Shown here: positions 1 to 7,243 of the stretch, in pieces
Layout: each line of letters opens with the position of its first letter
Numbering within the stretch: the stretch's first letter is position 1
From: Rhizobium sp. Q54
Lineage (GTDB): Bacteria; Pseudomonadota; Alphaproteobacteria; SHVZ01
Length of the DNA: 64,000 bases
Direction: 5' to 3'
NCBI GenBank assembly: GCA_945871425.1
Contig: CAMBVS010000006.1
Location: 1 to 64,000, forward strand
Position numbers and translations under genes: made by a program
Notes under the pieces: generated by a model
What the model saw: only the letters and a program-made list of their open reading frames with translations
Databases searched by the model: none
What the model was told of the DNA's origin: nothing

Positions 1-399
1 ACTTTCCTCGGTGTCTGGCTCCGCCTCGTCCTCGAAGGCAAACCCTTCGAGGTCTGGGGTGGCGAGCAGCTCCGCGACTTCACCTTCGTCGACGATGCCG
101 TCGACGCGCTGCTACGGGCCGCATGGACGCCGGAGGTCGACGGCCAGGCGCTCAACATCGGGGGATTCCCGCCGATCTCGCTGAAGACGCTGGCCGACGC
201 CCTGATCCAGGCCAATGGCGGCGGCGAGATGGTGATCCGCGAGTTCCCGGCCGAGCGCAAGCGCATCGACATCGGCGACTACTATGCCGACGACAGCCGC
301 TTTCGCGGCCTCACCGGCTGGGAGGCGAAGGTGCAGCTGGAGGAGGGCCTCCGCCACTGCCTCGCCTATTACCGCCAGAACCTGGACAAGTATCTCTGA
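1..399 (+). CDS. NAD-dependent epimerase/dehydratase, C-terminal part (5' end outside window)
   Basis: The reading frame is open from the first base and stops at 397-399, giving 132 residues that match the C-terminal, substrate-binding half of extended short-chain dehydrogenases acting on nucleotide sugars. Visible marks are RDFTFVDDAVDALLRA, the family's typical 'YV.D.a.A...a' stretch, and NIGGFPPISLKTLADAL, where most homologues have a NIGxG..xS motif before helix packing. The Rossmann cofactor motif and YxxxK pair must lie upstream, outside the window. The stop codon overlaps the next start by one base (TGATG), so the gene is almost certainly translationally coupled to the aminotransferase. 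Together they fit synthesis of a nucleotide-linked amino sugar. The exact sugar cannot be told. Confidence 0.85.
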   Translation, partial: TFLGVWLRLVLEGKPFEVWGGEQLRDFTFVDDAVDALLRAAWTPEVDGQALNIGGFPPISLKTLADALIQANGGGEMVIREFPAERKRIDIGDYYADDSRFRGLTGWEAKVQLEEGLRHCLAYYRQNLDKYL

Positions 400-1505
400 T
401 GATCCCCCAAGCCGATCCCAAGGCGGGCTACCTCGCCCACACGGCCGAGATCGACGCCGCCGTCGCCAAGGTTCTGGCCAGCGGCTGGTACATCCTGGGC
501 GAGGAGGTGAAGGGCTTCGAGGCCGAGTTCGCCCGCTTCGTCGGCGTCGGGCACGGCATCGGCGTCGCCAACGGCACCGACGCGCTGGAGATCGCGCTGC
601 GCGCGCTCGGCATCGGCCCCGGCGACAAGGTGGCGACGGTCTCGCACACCGCGGTCGCGACCGTGGCGGCGATCGAGCTGGTCGGCGCCGTGCCGGTCCT
701 GCTCGACGTCGATCCCGACCGCTACACCATGGACGCGGACGAGCTGGCCGAGCTGCTGGCGCGCGACGCCATCAAGGCGGTGATCCCGGTCCATCTCTAC
801 GGCCAGCCGGCGGCGATCGACCGCATCGTCCAGCTCTGCGACGCCGCCAAGGTGCCGGTGATCGAGGACTGCAGCCAGGCCCATGGCGCCATGCTCGGCA
901 ATCGCCAGGTCGGCGCCTTCGGCCGCATCGCCTGCTGGTCGCTCTATCCGACCAAGAACCTCGGTGCCTTCGGCGACGGCGGCATCGTCGCTACCGACGA
1001 CGCCACGCTCGCCCAGCGCGTCCGCGAGATCCGCGAATACGGCTGGCGCGACCGCTACGTCAGCGCCATCACCGGCATGAACACGCGCCTGGACGAGCTG
1101 CACGCGGCGATCCTGCGCGTCCGGCTCCGCCATCTTCCCGCCGACAACGCCCGCCGCCGCGCGATCGCGGCGATCTACGATGCCGAGCTCCGCCATATCG
1201 GCAAACCGCTGCTCGCCGTCGGCGCCACCCACGTCTATCACCAATATGTCGTCCGCCACCGCCACCGCGACGGGCTCCGCCAACGGCTCAAGGCGATGGG
1301 GGTCGCGACCAACGTCCACTACCCGATGCCGGTCCATTTGCAGCCGGCTTATGCCGGCCGCATCACCCTCGGCCCCAAGGGCTGCAAGGCGACCGAGGCG
1401 CTGGCGTCGGAGATCCTCAGCCTGCCGATGTTCCCAGAGCTCAGCGATGAGCAGGCGAAGCGGGTGGTCCAGGCGATCCACTCCTGCATCCAGCTGCTGC
1501 ACTAG
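399..1505 (+). CDS. DegT/DnrJ/EryC1/StrS family PLP-dependent sugar aminotransferase
   Basis: A 368-residue enzyme of the size usual for the DegT family, which transfers an amino group (normally from glutamate) to a keto-sugar nucleotide using pyridoxal phosphate. The Schiff-base lysine is K186 in SLYPTKNLGAFGDGG. The N-terminal GVANGTDALEIALRAL stretch and IEDCSQAHGA, which contacts the cofactor, are also present. The start is the ATG at 399, overlapping the upstream epimerase stop. A longer open frame from 123 exists but would run through the epimerase gene. With the polyprenyl-phosphate glycosyltransferase and small flippase encoded downstream on the other strand, it may make a lipid-linked amino sugar, as ArnB does in the lipid A pathway. 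Substrate unknown. Confidence 0.93.
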   Translation: MIPQADPKAGYLAHTAEIDAAVAKVLASGWYILGEEVKGFEAEFARFVGVGHGIGVANGTDALEIALRALGIGPGDKVATVSHTAVATVAAIELVGAVPVLLDVDPDRYTMDADELAELLARDAIKAVIPVHLYGQPAAIDRIVQLCDAAKVPVIEDCSQAHGAMLGNRQVGAFGRIACWSLYPTKNLGAFGDGGIVATDDATLAQRVREIREYGWRDRYVSAITGMNTRLDELHAAILRVRLRHLPADNARRRAIAAIYDAELRHIGKPLLAVGATHVYHQYVVRHRHRDGLRQRLKAMGVATNVHYPMPVHLQPAYAGRITLGPKGCKATEALASEILSLPMFPELSDEQAKRVVQAIHSCIQLLH

Positions 1506-1753
1506 TCGAAGGGCCAAAAATAGTCATCAAATATCTATGGAAATTGGGTATTTTAGCCGTTTGATCGTCTGATTTTTCTTCGAAATAATTTAATTCTCTA
1601 TATTTTACAGACTCAGACTTCTATGCTGGATGTCGGCAGAATACTTGCCGCTTCACAAGAATTTCACGTCGCCGGGGCCGATCTGCCCCAAGCCGCATGC
1701 AGCGGCTGCGACGGTCGTTCAATCGAAACCAGATACCGGGTAGGGAGATCGTC

Positions 1754-2080
1754 ATGGACTTTCTGAAGGGCCTCGGCGCCTCGTGGCGCTCGCACAAATC
1801 GCTCGTCTACGCCTTCGTCGTCGGCATGCTGGTGGGCCCCTTCGTCTCCAGCTATTTCGGCATCCAGGTGACGAGCCGGACGGCGCGGGCCGACCTTCAC
1901 GCCGGCATCATCGACCTGCAGGCCTCGCTGTGCGACACGCGGGCGCGGGCGGAGGTGAAGGAGCCGGGCAAGCTCGACTGGAACGCCCGTCGCGACCTCG
2001 CGACCAAGTTCGCCGCCATGCCCGGCCAGAAGGCCGACTCGGAAGTCGAGAGCCTCTGCTCCAACAAGCTCGCGAGCTGA
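1754..2080 (+). CDS. Small membrane-anchored protein of unknown function
   Basis: I do not recognise this 108-residue protein. It has one clear membrane segment at about residues 17-36 (LVYAFVVGMLVGPFVSSYFG) after a short positively charged start, then a soluble tail with two cysteines (CDTRARAE and the near-terminal ESLCSNK) that could form a disulfide outside the membrane. The ATG at 1754 has a good ribosome-binding site (GGGAG, about 7 bases upstream). The 248 bases before it are strikingly AT-rich for this chromosome and hold no gene that I can see, but probably contain the promoter. It stands alone, convergent with the - strand genes that follow. Existence is likely; function is open. 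Confidence 0.7.
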   Translation: MDFLKGLGASWRSHKSLVYAFVVGMLVGPFVSSYFGIQVTSRTARADLHAGIIDLQASLCDTRARAEVKEPGKLDWNARRDLATKFAAMPGQKADSEVESLCSNKLAS

Positions 2081-2101
2081 TGCCGGGCCGAAAGGGCCGT
2101 C

Positions 2102-2353
2102 CTACTCGGCGGCCCGTTCGACCGGCGTTTCGGTTGCGGACTTGCGGGCCAGGGCGGCTCGCCCCGAGGGTGTCAGCTCGATGACGCGGCCGCCGCCCTC
2201 GTAGCGGACCAGGCCGTCGAGGACCGCATCCTCCCAGATGGAGAGGCGCGGGCACGAGCTGCGCCAGGTCTCCATCAGATCGGCGTGGCTGCGCCGGCCG
2301 CTCGTGACCCACTCCAGGAACTGCAGCGTCAGCGCGCTCACGTCTTGCGGCAT
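2102..2353 (-). CDS. Small winged-helix-like hypothetical protein
   Basis: An 83-residue protein with no name that I can give. The second half, DAVLDGLVRYEGGGRVIELT followed by a PSGRAAL stretch, resembles the beta-wing and final helix of small winged-helix domains, in which a 'LTp.Gr.aL' ending is common, so a DNA-binding or adaptor role is possible. Its ATG at 2353 lies 16 bases after the stop of the ParB-like gene on the same strand, so the two are probably co-transcribed. It is convergent with the membrane protein at 1754-2080, with about 20 bases between the stops. The call rests on reading frame, base composition and position rather than family recognition. Confidence 0.6.
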   Translation of the reverse strand: MPQDVSALTLQFLEWVTSGRRSHADLMETWRSSCPRLSIWEDAVLDGLVRYEGGGRVIELTPSGRAALARKSATETPVERAAE

Positions 2354-2369
2354 CGTCGTCGCTCGGGAC

Positions 2370-2627
2370 CTAGCTGCGGCGGGCGTGAACCAGGATCCCG
2401 GCGATCATCGTCTCGCCGAGCGCCTTGCACGCCTCCAGCCGATGCAGCCCCTCGACCAGGACGAAGCGCTTGCCGTCGGCGCGCACCATGATCGGCGTGA
2501 GCTGCCCGGATGCCAGCATGCTCTCGGCGATCTCGTCGACCTTCTTCTGATCGAGCGTCGTCCGCCGCTTGGTCGGGACGTAGACGTCGCCGACCGCGAA
2601 CTTCTGGACCTTCAGCAGCTCCGCCAT
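2370..2627 (-). CDS. Stand-alone ParB-like (ParB/Srx fold) domain protein
   Basis: An 85-residue protein that is essentially just a ParB-type N-terminal domain. The family pattern runs VPTKRRTTLDQKKVDEIAES, then a 'G.l.Pi.Vr.dg' stretch (SGQLTPIMVRADG), then VEGLHRLEACKALG at about 58-71, which corresponds to the GxHRxxA nucleotide-binding box, here with LHRLEA. The helix-turn-helix and dimerisation domains of true chromosome-partitioning ParB are absent, and there is no parA or parS nearby, so a partition role is unlikely. Similar single-domain proteins act as small nucleotidases, sulfiredoxin-like enzymes or regulators. It is probably co-expressed with the small winged-helix-like gene just downstream. 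Confidence 0.78.
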   Translation of the reverse strand: MAELLKVQKFAVGDVYVPTKRRTTLDQKKVDEIAESMLASGQLTPIMVRADGKRFVLVEGLHRLEACKALGETMIAGILVHARRS

Positions 2628-2663
2628 TCACGCCTCGCTGGCAAAGACGCATCCTAGCACCGG

Positions 2664-3077
2664 CTAGGCCGGCTCCTTGAAACGCTCTCTCGGCACCTCG
2701 GCGACGGCGGTGATCTCGACCACGACGTCGCGATGGTAGAGCCGGGCCACCTCGACGGTGGTCGTCGTCGGGTGGGGCTCGGCGAAGAACTCCTTCCGGA
2801 TCGGGCCGGTCGTCATGAAGGCGCGGATGTCGGTGACGTAGTGGGTGAGGGAGATGACGTCCTTCATCTCGCCGCCGACATGGGCCAGCACGTCCCGGAT
2901 GTTCTCCAGCACCTTCCGGGTCTGAATCTGCATATCGCCGCGGCCGACGACCTGGCCGTCGAGGCCGAGGGGAACCTGGCCTTTCAGGTGGACGATGCGG
3001 CCGTCACCCTGGACGGCGCCCATCGAGAAGGCGCCGAAGGGCTTCCAGACGGTCGGCGGATTGAAGAACCGCGGCAT
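2664..3077 (-). CDS. RidA family protein lacking the usual active-site arginine
   Basis: A 137-residue protein of the RidA/YjgF family, whose best-known members are trimers that hydrolyse reactive enamine/imine intermediates released by PLP enzymes. Fold landmarks are GQVPLGLDGQVVGRGDMQIQ, ALENI-type helix TRKVLENIRDVLAHVG and the C-terminal VEVARL...VVVEITAVAEVP. In catalytic RidA the strand before 'VEVA' reads PARS and carries the key arginine. Here that place reads PTTTT, so imine deaminase activity is doubtful and another ligand is likely. The gene starts 13 bases after the flippase-like gene, at the end of the - strand run that begins with the solute-binding protein, and may be transcribed with it. 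Confidence 0.88.
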   Translation of the reverse strand: MPRFFNPPTVWKPFGAFSMGAVQGDGRIVHLKGQVPLGLDGQVVGRGDMQIQTRKVLENIRDVLAHVGGEMKDVISLTHYVTDIRAFMTTGPIRKEFFAEPHPTTTTVEVARLYHRDVVVEITAVAEVPRERFKEPA

Positions 3078-3090
3078 GGCCGCTCCTCCT

Positions 3091-3423
3091 TCAGGCCTTC
3101 CAGTAGAGGAGTCCGATGCCTCCGGTGATCATGGCGACGGCCGCGATCTGCTGGAGGCCGAGCGGCTCGTCCCAGAGAAGGTGGGCCGCGACGACGACGA
3201 TGACGTAGCTCGCCGACACGCTGGGATACGCCACCGACAGCGGTACGCCTCTCAGCGCCAGCGTGTAGCAGATGCCGGCGATGCCGTAGCAGCCGAGGCC
3301 GGCGATGGTGGAGAGGCGGAGGAACTGCTCGACCACGCCGCCGGCGTCCGAGCCGCTCTTCAGCAGGAACTGGCCGCCGACGCCGAGCACGATGCCGAGC
3401 CCGAGCAGAAGGTAGTGCGTCAT
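3091..3423 (-). CDS. Small EamA/SMR-type membrane protein, possible lipid-linked sugar flippase subunit
   Basis: A 110-residue, very hydrophobic protein with four predicted membrane helices. It resembles one half of an EamA/small-multidrug-resistance transporter. The family-like features are the opening GLGIVLGVGGQFLLKSGS, the central YPSVSASYVIVVVAAHLLW and the closing GIGLLYWKA. ArnE/ArnF, which flip undecaprenyl-phosphate aminoarabinose across the inner membrane, have this size and fold. The ATG at 3423 overlaps the glycosyltransferase stop by four bases (ATGA), which decides the start and implies translational coupling. The coupling to a polyprenyl-phosphate glycosyltransferase makes a lipid-linked sugar flippase the best guess. 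Export of a small cation cannot be excluded from sequence alone. Confidence 0.82.
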   Translation of the reverse strand: MTHYLLLGLGIVLGVGGQFLLKSGSDAGGVVEQFLRLSTIAGLGCYGIAGICYTLALRGVPLSVAYPSVSASYVIVVVAAHLLWDEPLGLQQIAAVAMITGGIGLLYWKA

Positions 3424-4391
3424 GCCGGATCGGCCTCGGCGATCAGGCGACCTTCGGTATCGCGCCTGAACACCTGGCGGACGGTCGCCTGCGGTTTCCG
3501 GTTGAGCGTCAGGTAGATGCGGCCGAGATACTCCCCGAAGATGCCGAGGATCATCAGCTGCATGCCCGAGAGGAACAGGACCGCTGCCATCAGCGAGCCC
3601 CAGCCGGGCGGCGTGTCGCGGCGGATCATCGCCTCGATGAAGACGATGATGACGCCGAGCAGCCCGAGGCCGGCCAGCACCATGCCGGCGACGGTGGCGA
3701 GTCTCAGCGGCATCACCGAAAAGTTGACGAACATGTTGAGCCAGAGCCGCACCAGCCGACGGATGGTGTAGTTGCTGCGCCCGATGGCGCGCGGCAGATG
3801 CTGGACCTTGAGCCGGCCGATGTCGCGGGTGACCTGAAGGATCAGGCCGTCGATGTAGGGGAAGGGCCCGTGGTAGTCGAGGATGCGCTCGACCAGGAAG
3901 GCGCTCATGCAGCGGAAGCTCGAGAGGTAGAGATCCTTCGGCTTGTCGAGCAGCTGGGTCGCGCACCAGTTGGTGAACTGGCTGCCGAGATTGCGCCAGC
4001 CGGCATGCTGCTTCTCGTCGTAGTAGGTGTAGACGACCTCGAACTTGTTCTCCTGCGCGAAGGCGAGGAGGCGGGCGACCTCGGACGGCGGGTTCTGCAG
4101 GTCGTCGTCCATGTTGATGACCCACTTGCCGCGCGCATGGCGCAAGCCGGTCATCACCGCATTGTGCTCGCCGTAGTTCCTCGCGTGGTCGACCAGGGTC
4201 ACCGGAATCTTGGCGGTCTTCACCAGCTCGAGGCAGACCTCGCGGCTGTTGTCGGGACTGCCGTCGTTGACCAGCACGATCTCGTGCCCGCCCGGGATGT
4301 CGAGCGCCTCGAGCGCGTGGACGAGCTCGCCGACCGAAGCGGCGCCGTTATAGACGGGCACGACGATCGAGAGGGTATAGGGCCTATGCAT
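3420..4391 (-). CDS. GT2 family polyprenyl-phosphate glycosyltransferase (DPM1/GtrB/ArnC type)
   Basis: A 323-residue enzyme with an N-terminal GT-A domain and two C-terminal membrane helices (about 235-258 and 270-292), the architecture of enzymes that move a sugar from a nucleotide donor to undecaprenyl phosphate at the inner membrane. Landmarks are SIVVPVYNGAASVGELV at the start, VLVNDGSPDNS, ARNYGEHNAVMTGLRHA, the metal-binding INMDDDLQNPP, and FGEYLGRIYLTLNRKP at the end, all typical of the GtrB/ArnC group. It overlaps the methyltransferase upstream by eight bases and the flippase-like gene downstream by four, so the three are one translational unit. The sugar is probably the product of the epimerase and aminotransferase at the window start, but that link is inferred. 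Confidence 0.93.
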   Translation of the reverse strand: MHRPYTLSIVVPVYNGAASVGELVHALEALDIPGGHEIVLVNDGSPDNSREVCLELVKTAKIPVTLVDHARNYGEHNAVMTGLRHARGKWVINMDDDLQNPPSEVARLLAFAQENKFEVVYTYYDEKQHAGWRNLGSQFTNWCATQLLDKPKDLYLSSFRCMSAFLVERILDYHGPFPYIDGLILQVTRDIGRLKVQHLPRAIGRSNYTIRRLVRLWLNMFVNFSVMPLRLATVAGMVLAGLGLLGVIIVFIEAMIRRDTPPGWGSLMAAVLFLSGMQLMILGIFGEYLGRIYLTLNRKPQATVRQVFRRDTEGRLIAEADPA

Positions 4392-5100
4392 CCTTCACTC
4401 CGACCGCCAGCACCGAGCCGCCAAAAGGAAGCGGGACGCCGCGCGAGATGAGTCGGCTCTCGATCAGCACCGCCGCCCGGAACAGCGCCTCGACCGGCTC
4501 CGGCATCAGCCGGACGTCGCCCGTATCGCCGCCTGAAAAGAGAAGCCGTCGCGCCACCATCAGGGGAAACAGGATGGTGTTCCAATACGTCGTAAAGATG
4601 GCGCGGAATCCGGCGGCACCGAGAAGCCGGGCGACGCTGCCGCGGGTATAGCGCCGGGGCTGATGGACGCGCCGGTCATGGTCGGAGCGGAGCCAGCCAT
4701 AGGCGGGCAGGTTGAGGACGACCACGCCGCCCGGCGCGAGGCAGCGGCGGGCCTCGGCGAGCGCGCGCGCCTCGTCGACGCTCTGGTGCGCCAGCACGTC
4801 GGCCGAGACCACCGCGGCGAAGGCCCCGGCAGCGAACGGCAGGTCGTTGATGCTTCCCACCACCACCGGACGGCCGCTCTTGTCCTGGGCATGGCGGGCG
4901 GCGACCTCGGCGTAGTCGAGGCCGACGGCTTTGCCGGCGAGGCGCTTCAGCAGCCCGCCGGTGCCACAGCCCGCGTCGAGCACCGGCGCCTCGGGCGCGG
5001 CATGACGGGCGAGCTGGCCGAGCAGGTTGGCGTGGAGGCCGCGATACCACCACATCCGCTCCTCGACGGCGTGCATCTTGTCGTATTCGGCCGGCTCCAT
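4384..5100 (-). CDS. Class I SAM-dependent methyltransferase
   Basis: A 238-residue protein with the Rossmann-like methyltransferase fold. Motif I is VLDAGCGTGGLLKRLAG at about residues 40-56, followed by an acidic residue in GLDYAE, then ADVLAHQSVDEARAL and PGGVVVLNLPAY at the post-motif positions. The N-terminal MEPAEYDKMHAVEERMWWYR is a helical cap seen in methyltransferases that travel with polyprenyl-sugar genes. The substrate may be the sugar or lipid carrier handled by the adjacent glycosyltransferase, but nothing in the protein proves that. It begins six bases after tatA and overlaps the glycosyltransferase start by eight bases, so it sits in the middle of the - strand operon. Confidence 0.9.
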   Translation of the reverse strand: MEPAEYDKMHAVEERMWWYRGLHANLLGQLARHAAPEAPVLDAGCGTGGLLKRLAGKAVGLDYAEVAARHAQDKSGRPVVVGSINDLPFAAGAFAAVVSADVLAHQSVDEARALAEARRCLAPGGVVVLNLPAYGWLRSDHDRRVHQPRRYTRGSVARLLGAAGFRAIFTTYWNTILFPLMVARRLLFSGGDTGDVRLMPEPVEALFRAAVLIESRLISRGVPLPFGGSVLAVGVKDA

Positions 5101-5105
5101 GGACG

Positions 5106-5270
5106 TCAGCCCTTGCGGTCGTGGTCGCCGGGTTCGTCCTTGCCCTTCATCCCGTCCTTGAAGCGGGAGATCGACTTGCCAATGTCGCCCATCAAGTCCG
5201 GGATCTTGCCCGAGCTGAACAGCACCACGACGATGAGAAGGACGATCAGCAGCTCGAGCGGGCCGATCAT
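5106..5270 (-). CDS. tatA: Sec-independent translocase component TatA, very short form
   Basis: A 54-residue TatA/E-type protein. It has an N-terminal membrane helix (about residues 2-19), a hinge reading [20 protein letters not shown] where the family has F.xxKLP.lg.slG.ai..F, and a short amphipathic helix and charged tail. TatA oligomers form or line the pore for folded proteins carrying twin-arginine signals. No tatB or tatC is nearby, so this is either the main TatA encoded away from tatBC or an accessory copy. The ATG at 5270 is five bases after the solute-binding protein stop. An upstream in-frame extension to 5330 would run into that gene and lacks TatA character. A Tat-type signal is seen on the protein at 9542. 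Confidence 0.9.
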   Translation of the reverse strand: MIGPLELLIVLLIVVVLFSSGKIPDLMGDIGKSISRFKDGMKGKDEPGDHDRKG

Positions 5271-5275
5271 CCTGT

Positions 5276-6088
5276 TTACCTCAGTCTCTGGTTCATGTCG
5301 GAAAGGAAGCCGTTGGCCGGCAGGCCCCATTTTTCCTGGAGGCCGAGGAGGACCCCGGAGCGGTGCCAGTCGGTGACGATGTTCGAGATCAGCTGGCCGA
5401 AGGGGCCGTCGCGCTCGGCGAGCGGCACCCCGATCGCCCAGGGCCTCGGCTCGTCGGTGACGAGCGCCAGCGTATGGCCGGCCCAGCGCGCCTTCTGCGA
5501 GAGGATGCCGGCCAGCGTCGCCTCATCGAAGACCCAGCCGACGCAGCGGTGACCGAGAACGGCCTCCTCGACCTCCGGTCCGGTCGTAAACGGCGCGATG
5601 GAGGCGCCGTAGCGTTCGGCCACCCGGTTGTAGGCGCTGTTGCGAAGCCCGCAGACCTTCCGGTTGGCGAGGTCGCGCCAGGACTTGAGTCCGACCTCGG
5701 CGGGGGCCAGCACGGCGACGCCCGAGGCGTAGTAGGGCGGGTCGACCAGGCCGACCTCGCTCTTGCGCTCCTCGGTCACCGGCATCGACGCCAAAATCAG
5801 GTCGATGCGGCCCTGGCGGAGCCAGGGGATCCGGTTGGCGGCGGCGACCGGCACCAGGCGCGGCTTGACGCCCAGGAACTCGGCGATCGACTGGGCGAGG
5901 TCGATCTCCAGGCCGACGATGCGCCCGTCGTCCTCGACATAGCCATAGGGCCGGAAGGTGTTGGTGACGCCGATGGCGACCTCGCCCCTCTCGGCGACGC
6001 GCTCCAGGGTCTGCGCGGCCGCAGAAACGGAGGGCGCGGCCGCCAGCAGAGCCAGGAGGAACGCGGATCTGAAGGCCCGTCCGAACAT
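5276..6088 (-). CDS. Family 3 extracellular solute-binding protein (amino-acid ABC transporter type)
   Basis: A 270-residue periplasmic binding protein. It opens with a cleavable signal peptide (about residues 1-23, hydrophobic [18 protein letters not shown]) and then shows the family 3 pattern: [52 protein letters not shown] with 'pvTeeR', and [11 protein letters not shown]. Such proteins usually deliver polar amino acids or similar small solutes to an ABC permease. No permease or ATPase gene is adjacent. Instead it is followed five bases later by tatA. The ATG at 6088 is chosen because it creates the signal peptide. The frame stays open far upstream (to 7438), but that part is antisense to the metallo-beta-lactamase-fold gene. 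Confidence 0.9.
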   Translation of the reverse strand: MFGRAFRSAFLLALLAAAPSVSAAAQTLERVAERGEVAIGVTNTFRPYGYVEDDGRIVGLEIDLAQSIAEFLGVKPRLVPVAAANRIPWLRQGRIDLILASMPVTEERKSEVGLVDPPYYASGVAVLAPAEVGLKSWRDLANRKVCGLRNSAYNRVAERYGASIAPFTTGPEVEEAVLGHRCVGWVFDEATLAGILSQKARWAGHTLALVTDEPRPWAIGVPLAERDGPFGQLISNIVTDWHRSGVLLGLQEKWGLPANGFLSDMNQRLR

Positions 6089-6190
6089 GCGCCGGACGCT
6101 ACAGGCAGGGTCGGCCCCATGCAACATGGCCGCGCTTCGCGCGGACCGCGGATCTGGCCTATGCTTGGCGCCGACAACCGGGAGGAATCG

Positions 6191-7141
6191 ATGTCGAAAC
6201 CCTTCGCCTCGCAGGGTGACCTCGCCGAGAAGAGAGCCACCTTCGCCGAGCTGGCGAAGGGCGTCTACGCCTACACCACCGAGGGTGATCCCAACACCGG
6301 CATCGTCGTCGGCCCGGACGGGGTCATGGTGATCGACGCCCGGGCGACACCGGTGCTGGCGCACGAACTGATGGAGGTCATCCGGACGGTCACGGACAAG
6401 CCGGTGACCCATGTGCTGCTGACCCACTACCATGCGGTCCGGGTGATGGGGGCCTCGGCCTATGGCGCGCATACCATCATCGCCAGCCGGAAGACCCGCG
6501 ACCTGATCCGCGAGCGGGGCGCCCAGGACTTCAAGAGCGAGGTCGATCGCTTCCCCCGGCTGTTCCGGGCCGTCGAGACGGTGCCGGGCCTGACCTGGCC
6601 GACCGTTACTTTCGAGGACGAGATGAGCGTCTGGTTCGGCGAGCGCGAGATCCGTATCTGGCATCCCGGTGCCGGCCACACCGCCGGCGACACCGTCGCC
6701 TGGCTGCCGAAGGAGAAGGTGCTGTTCTCGGGCGACCTGGTCGAGGAGGGGGCGACCCCCTATTGCGGCGATGCTCATCTCGGGGAGTGGCCGCGGACGC
6801 TGGAGAAGATCGCGGCGCTCGGCCCCCGGAAGCTGGTGCCCGGCCGGGGCGAGGCGATGACGACGCCGAAGGCCTCGCTGCAGGCGATCGCGGCGACCCG
6901 CAGCTTCATCCGGGACATGACCGCCGAGGTGAGAAAGGGGGTCCGGGCGAAGCGGTCGCTGAAGCAGGTCTTCGACGCCGCCCATGCCCGTCTCAAGCCG
7001 GCTTATGGCGGCTGGGTGATCTTCGATCATTGCCTGCCGTTCAATGTCAGCCGGGCCTATGACGAGGCGACGGGTATTTCGCATCCGCGTATCTGGACTG
7101 CCAAGCGAGACAAGGAGATGTGGGCGAGTCTTCAGAAATAA
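6191..7141 (+). CDS. Metallo-beta-lactamase-fold hydrolase with altered HxHxDH box
   Basis: A 316-residue MBL-fold protein. The first metal motif, normally HxHxDH, reads THYHAVRVMG, so the aspartate and last histidine of metal site 2 are replaced by V-R-V context. Later landmarks are intact: HPGAGHTAGDT supplies the third histidine and LFSGDLVEEGATPYCGDAH supplies the bridging aspartate. I recall related alphaproteobacterial proteins with the same THYHAVRV box, so this looks like a subfamily property rather than a mutation. It may bind one metal or do different chemistry. The start at 6191 has GGAGG directly upstream at a 5-base spacing. It is transcribed divergently from the solute-binding protein gene. 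Confidence 0.88.
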   Translation: MSKPFASQGDLAEKRATFAELAKGVYAYTTEGDPNTGIVVGPDGVMVIDARATPVLAHELMEVIRTVTDKPVTHVLLTHYHAVRVMGASAYGAHTIIASRKTRDLIRERGAQDFKSEVDRFPRLFRAVETVPGLTWPTVTFEDEMSVWFGEREIRIWHPGAGHTAGDTVAWLPKEKVLFSGDLVEEGATPYCGDAHLGEWPRTLEKIAALGPRKLVPGRGEAMTTPKASLQAIAATRSFIRDMTAEVRKGVRAKRSLKQVFDAAHARLKPAYGGWVIFDHCLPFNVSRAYDEATGISHPRIWTAKRDKEMWASLQK

Positions 7142-7176
7142 CAGTAAGATTTTGTTTAGGATTTTTTGCATTCGGG

Positions 7177-7191
7177 GTAACCGATCCTTAA
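7177..7191. promoter_or_regulatory. Candidate near-consensus CtrA site upstream of the Hpt gene
   Basis: The sequence GTAA-CCGATCC-TTAA differs by one base from the CtrA half-site pair TTAA-N7-TTAA. It lies 52 bases before the Hpt-protein start, in an unusually AT-rich gap. CtrA control is known for alphaproteobacteria carrying DivK, and a divK homologue is in this window. One-mismatch sites do occur by chance, so this is only a candidate. Confidence 0.3.
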
Positions 7192-7243
7192 GGAAAGTCG
7201 GGCATGTTCGGGGCCACAGGATCGTCAGTCCGGAGTGGTCGCC

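Noticed and set aside
2370-2627. A chromosome-partition ParB
   Set aside because: It has only the N-terminal fold (85 residues), no helix-turn-helix, and no parA or parS nearby.
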